Shown here: positions 62,937 to 64,000 of the stretch, in pieces
How positions within the stretch are numbered: the stretch's first letter is position 1
How the letters are laid out: every line of letters begins with the position of its first letter
Assembly: GCA_963736425.1 (NCBI GenBank)
Contig: CAVTOX010000010.1
Coordinates: 1 to 64,000, forward strand
Direction: 5' to 3'
From: Prado023 sp963736425
GTDB lineage: Bacteria > Actinomycetota > Actinomycetes > S36-B12 > CAIYMF01
DNA: 64,000 nt
Program-made: the position numbers and the translations under genes
Notes under the pieces: model-generated
Database searches by the model: none
What the model was told of the DNA's origin: nothing
What the model saw: the letters and a program-made list of their open reading frames with translations, nothing else

Positions 62937-63667
62937 CCGGCCTGACCAGGATCGGCGGCCGCGAGGCCTCCGAGTTCCTCGGGCTGCCGCTGCGCCTGCG
63001 CAAGCCGAAGTCGCCGGTCGACGGCCTTCGGGTGCGCGGCCTGTCGCAGCGCGAGATCGCCTCGGCGCGACTTGCCTGCTCGTGGCTGCTGGTCTACCCC
63101 GACGCTGTCCTGCTCGATCGCCTCGACGGCCTGGCGGCCGCGGTGGCGGAGCTGCCGGAACCGGTCCGGGCGCCACTTGAGGAGTTCCTCGCGCACCTTG
63201 ACGGCACCCCCATCGGTGATGTGCAGCGGCACTACGTCGAGATCTTCGACATGAAGCGCCGGGCCTGCCCGTTCCTGACCTACTGGACCAACGGGGACAC
63301 CCGCAATCGCGGGGTGGCAATCGTTCGGTTCAAGCAGGCCTATGCCGAGGCCGGCTTCACGATCGGCACCGAGGAGCTGCCCGACCACCTCGCCGTCGTC
63401 CTGGAGTTCGCTGCGGTCGGTGACCGGGTGACCGGTGACGCCCTGCTCGCCGAGCACGCCGCCCCGATCGGGCTGCTGCGCGAGGCCCTGCACGACCTCG
63501 GATCGGCGTACTCGCACGTACTGGACGCCGTCGTGGCGACGCTGCCCGAGATCACCCCCGAGGTGGCCGAGCGGATGGCCGCCCTGGCCGCATCGGGCCC
63601 GCCCGTCGAGGACGTCGGCCTCGAGCCCTTCCCGACCTCGCTGACCCCGACAGGAGCCCGCCGATGA
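62933..63667 (+). CDS. narJ: Nitrate reductase assembly chaperone NarJ
   Basis: Helical cytoplasmic chaperone that helps insert the cofactor into NarG; 244 residues. It shows ARLACSWLLVYPDAVLLDRLDGL, LAHLDGTPIGDVQRHYVEIFDMKRRACPFLTYWTNGDTRNRGVAIVRFKQAYAEAGF, and ELPDHLAVVLEFAA. The YVE.FD...R...LTYW.NGDTRNRG block is diagnostic. ATGA overlap with narH and with narI. Not part of the final enzyme. Confidence 0.95.
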   Translation: MTGLTRIGGREASEFLGLPLRLRKPKSPVDGLRVRGLSQREIASARLACSWLLVYPDAVLLDRLDGLAAAVAELPEPVRAPLEEFLAHLDGTPIGDVQRHYVEIFDMKRRACPFLTYWTNGDTRNRGVAIVRFKQAYAEAGFTIGTEELPDHLAVVLEFAAVGDRVTGDALLAEHAAPIGLLREALHDLGSAYSHVLDAVVATLPEITPEVAERMAALAASGPPVEDVGLEPFPTSLTPTGARR

Positions 63668-64000
63668 CCACCACCCAGATCCTGCTGTGGGACGTCCTGC
63701 CCTACGTGGCGATCACGACGTTCGTGGTGGGCACCATCTGGCGCTACCGCTACGACAAGTTCGGGTGGACCACTCGTTCCAGCCAGCTCTACGAGCGCAA
63801 GCTCATCCGGATCGCCAGCCCGCTGTTCCACATCGGGATCCTGGCAGTGCTGGGCGGCCACATCGTGGGCCTGCTGATCCCCGAGGCCTGGACCGACGCG
63901 GTCGGGATCTCCGAGGGTGCGTACCACGCGATGGCGGTGGGGCTCGGGCTGTTCGCGGGGGCTGCGACGCTCATCGGGATCGCGCTGCTGGTCTACCGCC
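63664..64000 (+). CDS. narI: Respiratory nitrate reductase gamma subunit, partial
   Basis: Membrane cytochrome b subunit that takes electrons from quinol; the first 112 residues are present and the gene runs off the window. It shows LLWDVLPYVAITTFVVGTIWRYRYDKFGWTTRSSQLYERKLIRIASPLFHIGILAVLGGHIVGLLIPEAWTD. The His in FHIGIL and GHIVGL are the expected haem ligands. ATG overlaps the narJ stop. The rest of the operon, if any, lies to the right. Confidence 0.94.
   Translation, partial: MTTTQILLWDVLPYVAITTFVVGTIWRYRYDKFGWTTRSSQLYERKLIRIASPLFHIGILAVLGGHIVGLLIPEAWTDAVGISEGAYHAMAVGLGLFAGAATLIGIALLVYR

Overview
The window is about 70% GC and comes from an actinomycete-type bacterium. Several small families known mainly from Actinobacteria occur together: DUF3263, DUF5709, DUF2530, DUF2771 and DUF3027. 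They sit with a mycobacterial-type XPB helicase, a CspA with a long C-terminal tail, a stand-alone GroEL ending in a Gly/Met tail, and a second-type citrate synthase. GTG starts and 4-bp ATGA/GTGA gene overlaps are common. No rRNA, tRNA, CRISPR array or complete insertion sequence was seen.

Layout. 1-7.4 kb is an accessory stretch: an aldehyde dehydrogenase, hicAB and mazEF toxin-antitoxin pairs, a broken DUF6036-like nucleotidyltransferase gene, an aldo/keto reductase, a truncated fic remnant and an alpha/beta hydrolase. 7.4-10.8 kb holds a SWIM-SNF2 helicase operon. 10.9-18.3 kb is one long rightward run: two Gfo/Idh/MocA oxidoreductases, then a HisKA_3 kinase, two stand-alone receivers, a GGDEF-EAL protein and a lipoprotein nuclease. 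18.3-25.9 kb holds a secreted beta-helix/FN3 protein, a K+ channel, the tdh-kbl threonine degradation operon, a membrane hydrolase and a DUF3263 protein. 26-32.2 kb holds a sulfur-carrier protein and a threonine synthase behind a SAM riboswitch, a HEERH protein, a GNAT, and groEL behind two CIRCE operators. 32.4-44.6 kb is housekeeping: XPB helicase, a helicase-associated protein, cspA, DUF families, a damaged APC permease, serC, citrate synthase and pdxH. 44.6-47.6 kb holds a PH/SHOCT protein and an ABC exporter. 47.7 kb to the end is a nitrate-respiration supercluster: MOT1-type molybdate transporter, moaD, moaA, a mogA-moaE fusion, moaC, a mobA fusion, moeA, two narK porters, a probable Fe-S winged-helix regulator and narGHJI, with narI cut by the window edge.

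How the genes work together. The last 16 kb takes up molybdate, builds the molybdenum cofactor, imports nitrate and exports nitrite, and makes the membrane nitrate reductase. The riboswitch-thrC-ThiS-like unit suggests that this threonine synthase paralogue may serve sulfur or methionine metabolism. The kinase-receiver-receiver-GGDEF/EAL run looks like a c-di-GMP signalling module.

Caution. Six otherwise good genes carry frame shifts: the SNF2 helicase, the second Gfo/Idh gene, the GGDEF-EAL gene, the nuclease, the APC permease (five shifts) and narG. Nearly all are one extra base next to an identical base, so homopolymer-type sequence error is a serious alternative to real gene decay. Products are described as if intact, with each break noted.
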